Shown piece after piece: positions 7,875 through 15,700 of a stretch of 64,000 bases of DNA (the stretch's first letter is position 1; every line of letters starts with the position of its first letter). Source of the stretch: Bradyrhizobium sp. SRL28 (GTDB lineage Bacteria; Pseudomonadota; Alphaproteobacteria; Rhizobiales; Xanthobacteraceae); the NCBI RefSeq assembly GCF_018596315.1, contig NZ_JAHEAG010000012.1, positions 62,001-126,000 on the forward strand. The letters are read 5' to 3'. A model generated the notes under the pieces. That model was not told where the DNA came from. It searched no databases and saw only the letters and a program-made list of their open reading frames with translations. The position numbers and the translations under genes are program-made.

Positions 7875-9958
7875 CCGGCGCACCGCAACAGCAGCGAACA
7901 GCGGAACGGCCGGCGAGCTTCGCCGCCCGAGGCCGTTTTCGCGTCGTCCAGTGGCTGCGCGCGGTGCCGATCCGCTGGCGCATCCTGTCGATCGCGGGAT
8001 TGAACTCCGCCGTCGTCGTGGTGCTCGCCGTGCTGATCTGGAACGGCGCCAAGGTGCTGGGTTCGGCCTGGGACGATGTCCGGCAGGTGCGGGAGTCCGA
8101 CAAGATCCTGGCGCTGCTGGAGAGCGAAACCAGCCGGCTGCAGAACCTGATCCATCGCTACATCAATCAGCCGAGCCCCGACCTGTTCGCCGAGATCCTG
8201 CTGCTGCGGGAAGCAGTGCTCGGCACGCTCACCACGCGCGCCGCGAACGACCCGATGCTGTCAGGATCGGTCGAGCGGCTCGAACTCGTCACCGACCGTT
8301 TTCTCAACGGTTTTGGCGAATTGCGCGCCGTGCAGGCCACCATCACCAAGACCTATGAGCAGCAGGTGCTGGGCCCGGCCCGCGAAATGGCCGGGTTGTA
8401 CTCGATCATCGAGGGCGCCACCGGGCATCGCGATGCGCAGATCTGGCCGGCACTCGGGAAATCCCGCGAGGCGTTTACGGCCATGCTGGTCGCCACCAAC
8501 GCCTATTATTTGTCGCGCGCCTCGGCCTCCGCCGAGGATGCCCGCAGGAACACCGAGACGATCGAGAACACCATCCCCGCGATGGCCGACCTTGCCGACA
8601 ATGATTTGCAGCGCATGGCGTTGACGCGGCTGAAGGCGCGCACCGTGGCGCTGCGCGAGGGCATGGCCAAACTGACCGAGCAGCTCGCGATCCGGACCGA
8701 ACTCCTGCGCAGCACCATCGATGCCAGCCAGGCCGAGGCCATCGGCGTCATCGACGAGCTGTCGGTCAAGATGCGCCAGCGCGAGCAGAAGGCGCAGGAG
8801 ACGTTCGACAAGACATTGTCGGCCATCTCGCGCCGGGTGCTGTCGATCGCCGTGATGTTCCTCGGCATCATCCTGTCCGCCGGCGTCCTGATCGCGCTCT
8901 CGATCCGCCTGCCGCTGCAGCAGATCCTGGCGGCGATGCATGCGATCACCTCGGGCAATTACGATCGCCGCGTGCAGGGTACCACCGCCAGGGACGAGGT
9001 CGGCGCCATGGCGCGCGCGGTGGACGTATTCCGCGAAAACGCCATCGCCAAGCGCAAGACCGAGGACGAACTGCGCGCCTCCAAGGAAAAGGCCGAAAGC
9101 GCGCTGCTCGAGCTCAATACCGCGCAGCAGAACCTGATCGATGCCGAACGGCTGGCGGCGCTCGGCGGGCTGGTCGCCGGCGTCGCCCATGAGGTGAACA
9201 ACCCGATCGGCATCAGCCTGACGGTGGCGTCGAGCTTTGCGCGTCGCGCCGACATGTTCGAGCAGGAGCTGCGGACGGAGCCGCTGCGCCGCTCAAAACT
9301 CGACGACTTCGTCAAAAGCTCGCGCGACGCAGCAGGGCAACTGGTGGCCAATCTGCACCGCGCCGGCGAGCTGATCCAGTCGTTCAAGCAGGTGGCGGTG
9401 GACCGCTCGCACGCCGAGCGCCGCCAATTCAACCTCAGCGAGGCCACCGACCAGATCGTCGCCAGCCTGAAACCGGTGCTGAAGAAGGCGGCGATCACGC
9501 TGTCGGTGGACGTGCCCGAAGGGCTTTTCATCGACGGCTATCCCGGCTCCTACGGCCAGATATTAACCAATCTCTTCCTCAACGCCGCCAATCATGCCTT
9601 TGCCGACGGCCGGTCCGGGGCGATCACGATCTCGGCGCGGGCGCGCGGCAGCGACGATGTCGAGATCATTTTTGCCGACAACGGGGCCGGAATGACGCCG
9701 GACGTGCAGCGGCAGGCGTTCGACCCCTTCTTTACGACGCGCCGCAACGAAGGCGGCACCGGACTGGGCTTGCATATCGTCTATAATCTTGTCACTCAAC
9801 AGCTCGGCGGCCGGATGATGCTGGAGTCAAGGCTGGGACAAGGCACCACATTCCGCATTATTATGCCCAAAGTCGCCCGGGGCGAACCCACGATTGCAGA
9901 CCAGACAATAGCCGACGGAACTTCTCAATGGCCGAACAGGACGATGTCCTCCACCTGA
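7871..9958 (+). CDS. Membrane sensor histidine kinase (HAMP, HisKA-type)
   Basis: A 695-residue inner-membrane sensor if it begins at TTG 7871, which overlaps the upstream stop (TTGA). Membrane helices lie at about 36-60 and 322-346 and flank a mainly helical periplasmic domain of about 260 residues; a HAMP region (345-395) and a short coiled coil follow. Phosphoacceptor H440 sits in VAGVAHEVNNPIG; the ATPase has N567/N571, DNGAGM (603-608) and GTGLGL (629-634). The long helical sensor resembles those of kinases that read a binding protein, such as TorS. It overlaps the next gene by 31 bp. The start is uncertain because no ATG fits. Confidence 0.85.
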   Translation: MTGAPQQQRTAERPASFAARGRFRVVQWLRAVPIRWRILSIAGLNSAVVVVLAVLIWNGAKVLGSAWDDVRQVRESDKILALLESETSRLQNLIHRYINQPSPDLFAEILLLREAVLGTLTTRAANDPMLSGSVERLELVTDRFLNGFGELRAVQATITKTYEQQVLGPAREMAGLYSIIEGATGHRDAQIWPALGKSREAFTAMLVATNAYYLSRASASAEDARRNTETIENTIPAMADLADNDLQRMALTRLKARTVALREGMAKLTEQLAIRTELLRSTIDASQAEAIGVIDELSVKMRQREQKAQETFDKTLSAISRRVLSIAVMFLGIILSAGVLIALSIRLPLQQILAAMHAITSGNYDRRVQGTTARDEVGAMARAVDVFRENAIAKRKTEDELRASKEKAESALLELNTAQQNLIDAERLAALGGLVAGVAHEVNNPIGISLTVASSFARRADMFEQELRTEPLRRSKLDDFVKSSRDAAGQLVANLHRAGELIQSFKQVAVDRSHAERRQFNLSEATDQIVASLKPVLKKAAITLSVDVPEGLFIDGYPGSYGQILTNLFLNAANHAFADGRSGAITISARARGSDDVEIIFADNGAGMTPDVQRQAFDPFFTTRRNEGGTGLGLHIVYNLVTQQLGGRMMLESRLGQGTTFRIIMPKVARGEPTIADQTIADGTSQWPNRTMSST

Positions 9959-11673
9959 TCGACGATACCGGGACCGTTCCGGAGGACTCGTCCGCGCGCA
10001 AATGGAAGATCGCCGTCATCGACGACGATGCCGCGGTGCACGAGGGCACCCGCTTTGCGCTGAGCGACTACAATCTCCATGGCGCGACGCTGGAAATCCT
10101 GTCGGCCTATTCCGCGGCCGAAGGCCGCACCTTGATGCGCAACAATCCCGACGTCGCGGCCGTGCTGCTCGACGTCATCATGGAAACCGACGTAGCGGGC
10201 CTGGACCTCGTCGAATACATCCGCAACGAGCTCAAGAACGAAACCGTCCGCATCATCCTGCGCACCGGCCAGCCCGGCCAGGCGCCCGAGCGCCGCGTCA
10301 TCGTCCAGTACGACATCAACGACTACAAGGCCAAGACCGAGCTCACGGCCGACAAGCTGTTCACCTCGCTCACGGCCGCGCTGCGCAGTTACCAGCAGCT
10401 CGAGCGCATGGTGCAGACCAGGCGCGGACTTGAAATCATCATCGACGCCGCCTCGACGCTCTACGACTTCAAATCGATGCAGCGGCTCGCGGAAGGCGTG
10501 CTGACGCAGCTCGCCTCGCTGCTCAATGTCGACTGCGCCGGCATCCTGGTGCTGCGCGACGACGGCGCCGCGGGGAGCGAGTTCTCGGTGCTGGCGGGCT
10601 CGGGCTGCTACAGCCGCTTCATCGGCACCACGAGCTCCAGGGCGCTCGATCCGGATTTGCGGCAAATGGTGGAAGCCGCCTTCCAGCGCCGCAAGAACGA
10701 GTTCGCCGATCATCGCAGCGTGCTTTATCTGCGCACCGGCTCTGGCCGCGAAGTGGTGGTGCTGCTGCAGGCCGAGCGCCAGCTTTCCGACACCGACCGC
10801 GCGCTGGTCGAGATTTTCTCCAGCCGGCTGTCGATCGCGTTCGACAACGTCATCCTCTACCGGCAACTGCACGAGGCCAACACCCAGCTCGAGGACCGCG
10901 TCGCCCAGCGCACCCGCGCGCTGATGCAGGCCAACCGGCGGCTGTCGGCGCAGTGGCTGCGGCTGCAGCGCGCCAATGGCTTCAAGAACGAGATTCTCGG
11001 CACCGTCGCGCACGATTTGAAGAACCCGCTCGGCGTGATCCTCGGCCGCACCGAAATGCTGACGGAATTGATCAGCGCCGGCTCGCCCAAGGAGAACGTC
11101 ACCGCCCAGGTCGAGCATATCAGGGACGCCACCAAGCGCCTGACCTCGATGGTCGATCACCTGATTTCGGATGCGATGGCGGACGCCTTCGACATCACGA
11201 TCCGCCGCGAACCGGTCGATGTCGGAGCGCTCGTTTCCGAGGTCGCCGATTCGAACCTGCCTTCGGCGGTCAACAAGCAGCAGTCCATCGCCGTGTCGGC
11301 GCCGCCGAATTTCGTCACCATGTGCGACGCCGACCGGATCCGCGAGGCAATCGACAACCTCTTCAGCAACGCCATCAAATACTCGCCGATCGGCGGCAAG
11401 ATCACGGTAGGCGTCACCCATGATGGCAGCGACACCATCATCCGTATTACCGATCAGGGTGCCGGATTGTCTCCGGAGGATCTCGGCCGGCTGTTCGGCC
11501 GGTTCCAGCGGCTGTCGGCCAAGCCGACGGCCGGGGAAAGTTCGACCGGCCTCGGCCTGTCGATCGTCAAACGCATCATCGACATGCATGGCGGCCATGT
11601 TACCGCGGAAAGCGCCGGTCCCGGACAGGGATCGACGTTTACGGTTACACTGCCAGCGACAGAGACGACATGA
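9928..11673 (+). CDS. Hybrid REC-DUF3369-histidine kinase
   Basis: A 581-residue soluble signalling protein. An N-terminal receiver domain (about 25-150) has the acidic pocket IDDD (31-34), phospho-acceptor D82 (LLDVIME) and K134. It is followed by a DUF3369 domain (about 165-310), a coiled coil and a kinase core with H362 in TVAHDLKNPLG and ATPase motifs DQGAGL and STGLGLSIV. The layout fits a relay step: it can receive phosphate from the membrane kinase and pass it on. It sits between the sensor and the response regulator with overlaps at both ends, so the three form one operon. Confidence 0.9.
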   Translation: MAEQDDVLHLIDDTGTVPEDSSARKWKIAVIDDDAAVHEGTRFALSDYNLHGATLEILSAYSAAEGRTLMRNNPDVAAVLLDVIMETDVAGLDLVEYIRNELKNETVRIILRTGQPGQAPERRVIVQYDINDYKAKTELTADKLFTSLTAALRSYQQLERMVQTRRGLEIIIDAASTLYDFKSMQRLAEGVLTQLASLLNVDCAGILVLRDDGAAGSEFSVLAGSGCYSRFIGTTSSRALDPDLRQMVEAAFQRRKNEFADHRSVLYLRTGSGREVVVLLQAERQLSDTDRALVEIFSSRLSIAFDNVILYRQLHEANTQLEDRVAQRTRALMQANRRLSAQWLRLQRANGFKNEILGTVAHDLKNPLGVILGRTEMLTELISAGSPKENVTAQVEHIRDATKRLTSMVDHLISDAMADAFDITIRREPVDVGALVSEVADSNLPSAVNKQQSIAVSAPPNFVTMCDADRIREAIDNLFSNAIKYSPIGGKITVGVTHDGSDTIIRITDQGAGLSPEDLGRLFGRFQRLSAKPTAGESSTGLGLSIVKRIIDMHGGHVTAESAGPGQGSTFTVTLPATETT

Positions 11674-12410
11674 CCCAGAGCCCGCACATCTTCATTGTCG
11701 ACGACGAGCCACCGGCCCGCGAGATGGTCGGTGATTACCTCAAGATGCACGGTTTCAGCGTCACCCTGTGCGACGGCGGCAAAAGCCTGCGCCGCGAGAT
11801 CGAGACCGCCGTGCCCGACCTCGTCGTGCTCGACCTCAACATGCCCGAGGAAGACGGACTTTCGATCATTCGCGACCTGAAGAGCCGCATCAACGTTCCT
11901 GTCATCATGCTGACGGCGACCGCGAGCCCGATCGACCGCGTCGTCGGCCTCGAACTCGGCGCTGACGACTACATCGCAAAGCCCTGCGAGCTGCGCGAAT
12001 TGATGGCGCGCATCCGCTCGGTGCTTCGCCGCAGTACGCCGGCCAAGGCGGCTGCAGCACCTGAGGCTGCGGCTGCAAAGGCGGAGAAGGAACAGCTGGT
12101 GCGGTTCGGCACCAAATGGCTCGACCTCGAAGCCCAGGCGCTGCGCGACGACGAAGGCAACGAGCATCCGCTGACGGCGTCCGAATTCGGCCTGTTGAAG
12201 GTGTTTGCGGCGAATCCCAAACGCGTGTTGTCGCGCGAGCGGCTTTTGGAATTGGCCAATGCGCGCGACGCCGAAGCGTTCGACCGCGCGGTCGACCTGC
12301 GCATCATGCGCATCCGGCGCAAGATCGAGATCGACCCGACCAAGCCCGCCGTGATCCGCACCATCAGGGGCGGTGGCTATTTGTTCTCGCCGACGGGCGA
12401 GAAGGGTTAG
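11670..12410 (+). CDS. OmpR-family response regulator
   Basis: A 246-residue two-domain transcription regulator. The receiver domain (1-120) has acidic residues D11/D12, phospho-acceptor D55 (VVLDLNMPEEDG), the conserved Thr in LTAT and the Lys in IAKPCELREL. An Ala/Glu-rich linker (about 124-145) leads to a winged-helix domain with SEFGLLKVFAANPKRVLSRE and the C-terminal hairpin RTIRGGGYLF. Its ATG overlaps the hybrid kinase stop (ATGA). It is the likely output of the phosphorelay; the divergent ugpB-like gene is an obvious candidate target, but no binding site was identified. Confidence 0.93.
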   Translation: MTQSPHIFIVDDEPPAREMVGDYLKMHGFSVTLCDGGKSLRREIETAVPDLVVLDLNMPEEDGLSIIRDLKSRINVPVIMLTATASPIDRVVGLELGADDYIAKPCELRELMARIRSVLRRSTPAKAAAAPEAAAAKAEKEQLVRFGTKWLDLEAQALRDDEGNEHPLTASEFGLLKVFAANPKRVLSRERLLELANARDAEAFDRAVDLRIMRIRRKIEIDPTKPAVIRTIRGGGYLFSPTGEKG

Positions 12411-12415
12411 GCCTT

Positions 12416-12586
12416 CGTCGTCCCTGCGAACGCAGGGACCCATACCGCGTGATCTATCGATGAAGCGTGGTGGCTGACGCTCTCCGTTAATCAACTAGCG
12501 CTGTGGGCTGCTGAAGCGAAGCCGTCGCGCGCGGCGTGCCCTTCACACCGGCCGCGGTGTATGGGCCCCTGCGTCCGCAGGGGCGA
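12416..12586. repeat. Dispersed element of the TCCCTGCGAACGCAGGGA family (copy 1)
   Basis: The left end (12416-12444) is identical to the left end of the element at 63409. The right end (12560-12586) is a diverged inverted copy with GCCCCTGCGTCCGCAGGGGC. It directly follows the response regulator stop and may act as its terminator. Confidence 0.75.
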
Positions 12587-12613
12587 CAGGTTGAGAGGTT
12601 CTCGCCTTCCCCA

Positions 12614-12753
12614 CGGTCGTCCCCGCCTAGTGCGCAATTGCGCACGGGGCGCGGCGACCCATACGCCGCGGCGGTTATATTGACACGCTGTGGTAGACGT
12701 CCTTTCCAGACAACAACGCCCTGTGGTCATGGGTCCTGCATTCGCAGGAACGA
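12614..12753. repeat. Dispersed element of the same family (copy 2, diverged)
   Basis: The left end contains the variant core TAGTGCGCAATTGCGCAC and then GACCCATACGCCGCGGCGG. The right end reads GGTCATGGGTCCTGCATTCG followed by CAGGAACGACG. The overall plan matches the other members, with inverted ends about 120-140 bp apart. Confidence 0.65.
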
Positions 12754-12841
12754 CGATAGGTTTGCGCCTGTGCGGAACGAATCCGCATCCGAAATCTTCC
12801 AATTTTCCGCATATTGAAATTACTGGCCTTTTAGCCCCGAA

Positions 12842-12870
12842 TGTTTCGTCGCAGGCCCTGCGACGAAACA
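12842..12870. promoter_or_regulatory. Perfect 13-bp inverted repeat upstream of ECF sigma gene
   Basis: Arms TGTTTCGTCGCAG (12842-12854) and CTGCGACGAAACA (12858-12870) are separated by GCC. The site is 113 bp upstream of the sigma start. No T-run follows, so it looks more like an operator or an RNA structure than an intrinsic terminator. Another ACGAAAC lies at 12883, so the half-site recurs toward the gene. Confidence 0.6.
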
Positions 12871-12983
12871 ATTCTCTCCTGCACGAAACCATTTTTCCCT
12901 TTTGGTGCAGACATCCCGAAACCGAGCCTAATTAACAATTCTCCCAACGAAACGCCGCCCGGCGTCGGAATTGGGAGCCTGTC

Positions 12984-13595
12984 ATGTCGAACGTCGTCGC
13001 CATCAACGCCGCAGCCAAGAAGTCGATTGCCGCCGCCCGCGCGACAACAGACGAAATGCTGCTGCAGAGTATTGCCAAGGGCGATCGCACGGCGATGCAT
13101 GTGCTTTATTCCCGCCATAACGTCCGGGTTTACCGCTTCGTGCTGCGCATGGTGCGCGACACCACCATGGCGGAAGACCTCGTCAGCCAGGTGTTCCTCG
13201 ACGTGTGGCGGACCGCCAGCCAGTTCGAGGGCCGCTCGCAGGTTTCAACCTGGCTGCTGTCGATTGCCCGTTTCAAGGCGCTGACCGCGCTGCGCCAGCG
13301 CAAGCATGAGGACATCGAGCAGGAAGACGTGCTGGAGATCGCCGATGAGGCCGACACGCCGGAAGCCTCGCTCGACCGCAGCAACACCAGCGCGATCCTG
13401 CGCGCCTGCGTCGCCAAGCTGTCGCCGGCCCATCGCGAGATCATCAACCTGGTCTACTACCACGAGAAGTCGGTGGAAGAGGCCGGTGCGATCATCGGTA
13501 TTCCCCAGAGCACGGTGAAGACCCGGATGTTCTATGCCCGCAAACAACTGGCCGAGTTGCTTAAGGGCGCCGGCGTCGACAGCCTCGCCGCATAA
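12984..13595 (+). CDS. ECF-family RNA polymerase sigma factor
   Basis: A 203-residue sigma-70 family protein. Region 2 (about 38-105) includes the DAYRR-like stretch AMHVLYSRHNVRVYRFVLRMV and AEDLVSQVFLDVWRTASQFEGRSQVSTWLLSIARFKAL. Region 4 (about 140-195) includes LSPAHREIINLVYYHEKSVEEAGAIIGIPQSTVKTRMFYARKQL, a clear helix-turn-helix. It directs RNA polymerase to a specific stress or envelope regulon. No anti-sigma gene is adjacent on either side, which is unusual for the class. A relic of a similar gene's 3' end occurs at 36961-37009. Confidence 0.93.
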   Translation: MSNVVAINAAAKKSIAAARATTDEMLLQSIAKGDRTAMHVLYSRHNVRVYRFVLRMVRDTTMAEDLVSQVFLDVWRTASQFEGRSQVSTWLLSIARFKALTALRQRKHEDIEQEDVLEIADEADTPEASLDRSNTSAILRACVAKLSPAHREIINLVYYHEKSVEEAGAIIGIPQSTVKTRMFYARKQLAELLKGAGVDSLAA

Positions 13596-13619
13596 AGGAT
13601 CAGGTATCGTCAACGGCCA

Positions 13620-13647
13620 ACGGGGAGCGGTATCGTCCGCTTCCCGT
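13620..13647 (+). terminator. Stem-loop after ECF sigma gene
   Basis: ACGGGGAGCGG and CCGCTTCCCGT form an 11-bp stem with one mismatch around the loop TATCGT, 25 bp after the stop. No U-run follows, so it may be a Rho-assisted or weak terminator. Confidence 0.45.
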
Positions 13648-13800
13648 GTCGTCTATTGATCACTCCACTATTGATCTCTCCACGCACCACTGGCCAAAGC
13701 TGTTCGGAAGTATGATACGCCGCAGGTCGTCGCCGTGCGCCGGCGCGGGGCGAAGGCAATGGCGGTTAAGGCTGAATGATTTTCGAGAAATTTTCGCTGT

Positions 13801-13814
13801 TTGATATAGGTCAA
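13801..13814. promoter_or_regulatory. FNR/FixK-type box TTGATATAGGTCAA
   Basis: TTGA-N6-TCAA matches the FixK2/FNR consensus TTG(A/C)-N6-(T/G)CAA. Orientation is symmetrical. The nearest genes are the small secreted protein 340 bp to the right and the end of the sigma gene to the left, so the target is unclear. Confidence 0.35.
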
Positions 13815-14154
13815 TAACTGCACCATTTATTCCACTTGCCAACTTTAGGTAGTCGGACCTAGGCTGAATGTCTCGGACCGCACGTTTTGCGGGACTAAAT
13901 CCTTCATGCGACAGAGATCGTGGAAAGAAGGTGGTCATGCAGCAAACTGGAAGTTCAGTTTTTTGATCGACTGCACAACGCTTGGTGCGCGCGGCATCGT
14001 GCCACCTGCACTTGGAACCGTTACTTCAGAATAGAGCTGACATCGATCCGCCCGATCCTGCGGCGGAATTTGCTTAACCGTTCGGCGATCTGAACATCGC
14101 CGGATGAGAACGGCTGTGTCCAAGAACAATGCCTCAAACAAGCCGGAGGAACTA

Positions 14155-14646
14155 ATGGCAAAGCTCACTCTCCAACTACCGCTGCAACGTCTTGGCGCCA
14201 TCATTGCCCCGTCGATGGCGCTTTCCGCTCTTGTCACGATCGGCCTGACGAATCCCGCATTGTCGGTACCACTCCATCCCACAACCTCCGCACCCGAGCA
14301 GGTAAAGGATGCCTCCGATATCATCCAGGTCCGTGCTGCTGCGCGTCGGAGTAGCGTTGCCGTCGGACCGCGCGGCGGTGCCGTGGCCCGAAGCCGGACT
14401 GTAGTGCGCGGCCCAGCGGTTCGCCCGGGCGGCGCCGTCGCTGTCGGCACTGTCGGCCGCGCTGGATGGGCTCGGCCCGGCCACTATTCCTGGCCACGCG
14501 GCGGCGCAATCGCAGCCGGAGCCGCGATTGGCATGGTGACCGCTGCCACGGCTGCCGCCTGGGCGGGCGCAGCACCGGCGCCGGGGATGTGCTGGTACTA
14601 TACCGATCCCTCCCGTACCCAGGGGTTCTGGGACTACTGCCGGTAG
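14155..14646 (+). CDS. Small secreted protein, Gly/Ala/Arg-rich, unknown function
   Basis: I do not recognise a named family. The chosen start at 14155 gives 163 residues and is preceded by GGAGG at proper spacing; an in-frame ATG at 14104 lacks one. A hydrophobic N-terminus (LGAIIAPSMALSALVTIGLTNPALS) suggests export. The middle (about 65-110) is rich in Arg, Gly, Val and Pro with short repeats such as RGGAVARSR and RPGGAVAVG. A hydrophobic Ala-rich stretch and the C-terminus APGMCWYYTDPSRTQGFWDYC follow. The cysteine/tryptophan tail resembles small exported proteins common in rhizobia. It sits 33 bp upstream of the sulfatase-maturation gene. Confidence 0.7.
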   Translation: MAKLTLQLPLQRLGAIIAPSMALSALVTIGLTNPALSVPLHPTTSAPEQVKDASDIIQVRAAARRSSVAVGPRGGAVARSRTVVRGPAVRPGGAVAVGTVGRAGWARPGHYSWPRGGAIAAGAAIGMVTAATAAAWAGAAPAPGMCWYYTDPSRTQGFWDYCR

Positions 14647-14679
14647 GGCGGTAGCCCGGCGCACGCGGGAGAAGTCGCG

Positions 14680-15663
14680 ATGTCGCAGCCAGGGGCCGAA
14701 ACCGAGCAGCGCCCACCGGACGCGAACAGGACCGATGAAATGGTCTTCATTCCCGGCGGCACGTTCCGCATGGGATCCGATCACCACTATCCCGAAGAGG
14801 CGCCGGTTCATCGCGTGTCGGTGGACGGCTTCCGGATCGACCGCACGCCGGTGACGAACCGGCAGTTCAAGGAATTTGTGAGGGCGACCGGTCATGTCAC
14901 GATGGCCGAGGTGCCGCCGGACCCCGCGCAGTATCCCGGCGCGCTGCCGCACATGCTTTACGCCGGCTCACTCGTGTTCGTTCCGCCACGGCGCGTCACC
15001 GGCCTCAAGGACTGGAGCCAGTGGTGGACCTTCATGAAGGGAGCCGACTGGCGCCATCCATACGGGCCGAAGAGCAACATCAACGTGCAGGACAATCATC
15101 CGGTCGTGCATATCGCCTATGATGATGCCCTGGCCTATGCCAGATGGGCCGGCAAGGATTTGCCGACCGAGGCCGAATGGGAATTCGCCGCGCGCGGCGG
15201 GCGCGACGGCGAGGAGTTCGCGTGGGGCGACGTCCTGATGCCCGGCGGCGTTCATATGGCCAACATCTGGCAGGGCAATTTCCCGCTCCAGAATCTCAGC
15301 GAAGACGGTTTTGAACGCACCTCGCCGGTGACGGCATTCGCGCCGAACGGCTACGGCGTCTACGACATGATCGGCAATGTCTGGGAATGGACCTCCGACT
15401 GGTGGTCGCAAAAGCACGAAGCCGAAGCGCCGAAGGCGTGCTGTATCCCTCACAATCCGCGCGGCGGTCCCCAGGCGGACAGCCTTGATCCATGTCAACC
15501 AAACATCAGCATTCCGCGCAAAGTGTTGAAGGGCGGCTCACATCTCTGCGCGCCGAACTATTGCCGCCGATATCGGCCGGCGGCGCGGCATGCCGAACCG
15601 ATCGATACGTCGACAAGTCACGTTGGATTCAGGTGCGTCAGGAGGAGCTGCGTCGCTGAATAA
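14680..15663 (+). CDS. Formylglycine-generating enzyme (SUMF1/FGE family)
   Basis: A 327-residue enzyme that oxidises the active-site cysteine of sulfatases to formylglycine using O2. Family hallmarks are visible: MVFIPGGTFRMGSD (21-34), DRTPVTNRQFKEFV, NHPVVHIAYDDALAYARWAG, LPTEAEWEFAARGG and NVWEWTSDWW. The active-site pair lies in KGGSHLCAPNYCRRYRPAAR, with C290 and C295 matching the two catalytic cysteines of aerobic copper-dependent FGEs, so it should be active rather than a cysteine-less SUMF homologue. It lies 37 bp upstream of sulfatase 1 in the same operon. No signal peptide is seen, so modification probably happens in the cytoplasm before Tat export. Confidence 0.93.
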   Translation: MSQPGAETEQRPPDANRTDEMVFIPGGTFRMGSDHHYPEEAPVHRVSVDGFRIDRTPVTNRQFKEFVRATGHVTMAEVPPDPAQYPGALPHMLYAGSLVFVPPRRVTGLKDWSQWWTFMKGADWRHPYGPKSNINVQDNHPVVHIAYDDALAYARWAGKDLPTEAEWEFAARGGRDGEEFAWGDVLMPGGVHMANIWQGNFPLQNLSEDGFERTSPVTAFAPNGYGVYDMIGNVWEWTSDWWSQKHEAEAPKACCIPHNPRGGPQADSLDPCQPNISIPRKVLKGGSHLCAPNYCRRYRPAARHAEPIDTSTSHVGFRCVRRSCVAE

Positions 15664-15700
15664 ATGATTCTCAATCCCCATCGTGCAGCAGGAGGCCAGG

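Larger units (their letters stand above)
12411..12983. other. 573-bp repeat-rich intergenic region
   Basis: No convincing gene. It holds two adjoining dispersed palindromic elements (12416-12586 and 12614-12753), then AT-richer DNA with a perfect inverted repeat at 12842-12870 and a weaker stem at 12879-12910, and finally the ribosome-binding region of the ECF sigma gene. Confidence 0.7.
13596..14154. other. 559-bp intergenic region with terminator-like stem and FNR/FixK-like box
   Basis: I see no convincing gene. It contains a stem-loop after the sigma gene (13620-13647) and the dyad at 13801-13814. A 32-codon frame (13868-13966) lies downstream of the box but lacks a good ribosome-binding site. 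Confidence 0.6.

Noticed and set aside
9925..11598. 557-codon open frame antisense to the hybrid kinase
   Set aside because: Composition is Arg/Asp/His-rich with no domain; the sense strand carries all REC and kinase motifs.
12416..12753. Repeated hairpin units that could suggest a CRISPR array
   Set aside because: Units are imperfect, few, unequally spaced and occur as inverted-end elements elsewhere in the window; no cas genes are present.
13868..13966. 32-codon frame downstream of the FNR/FixK-like box
   Set aside because: No ribosome-binding site and no recognisable protein feature; mentioned only as a possible transcript.
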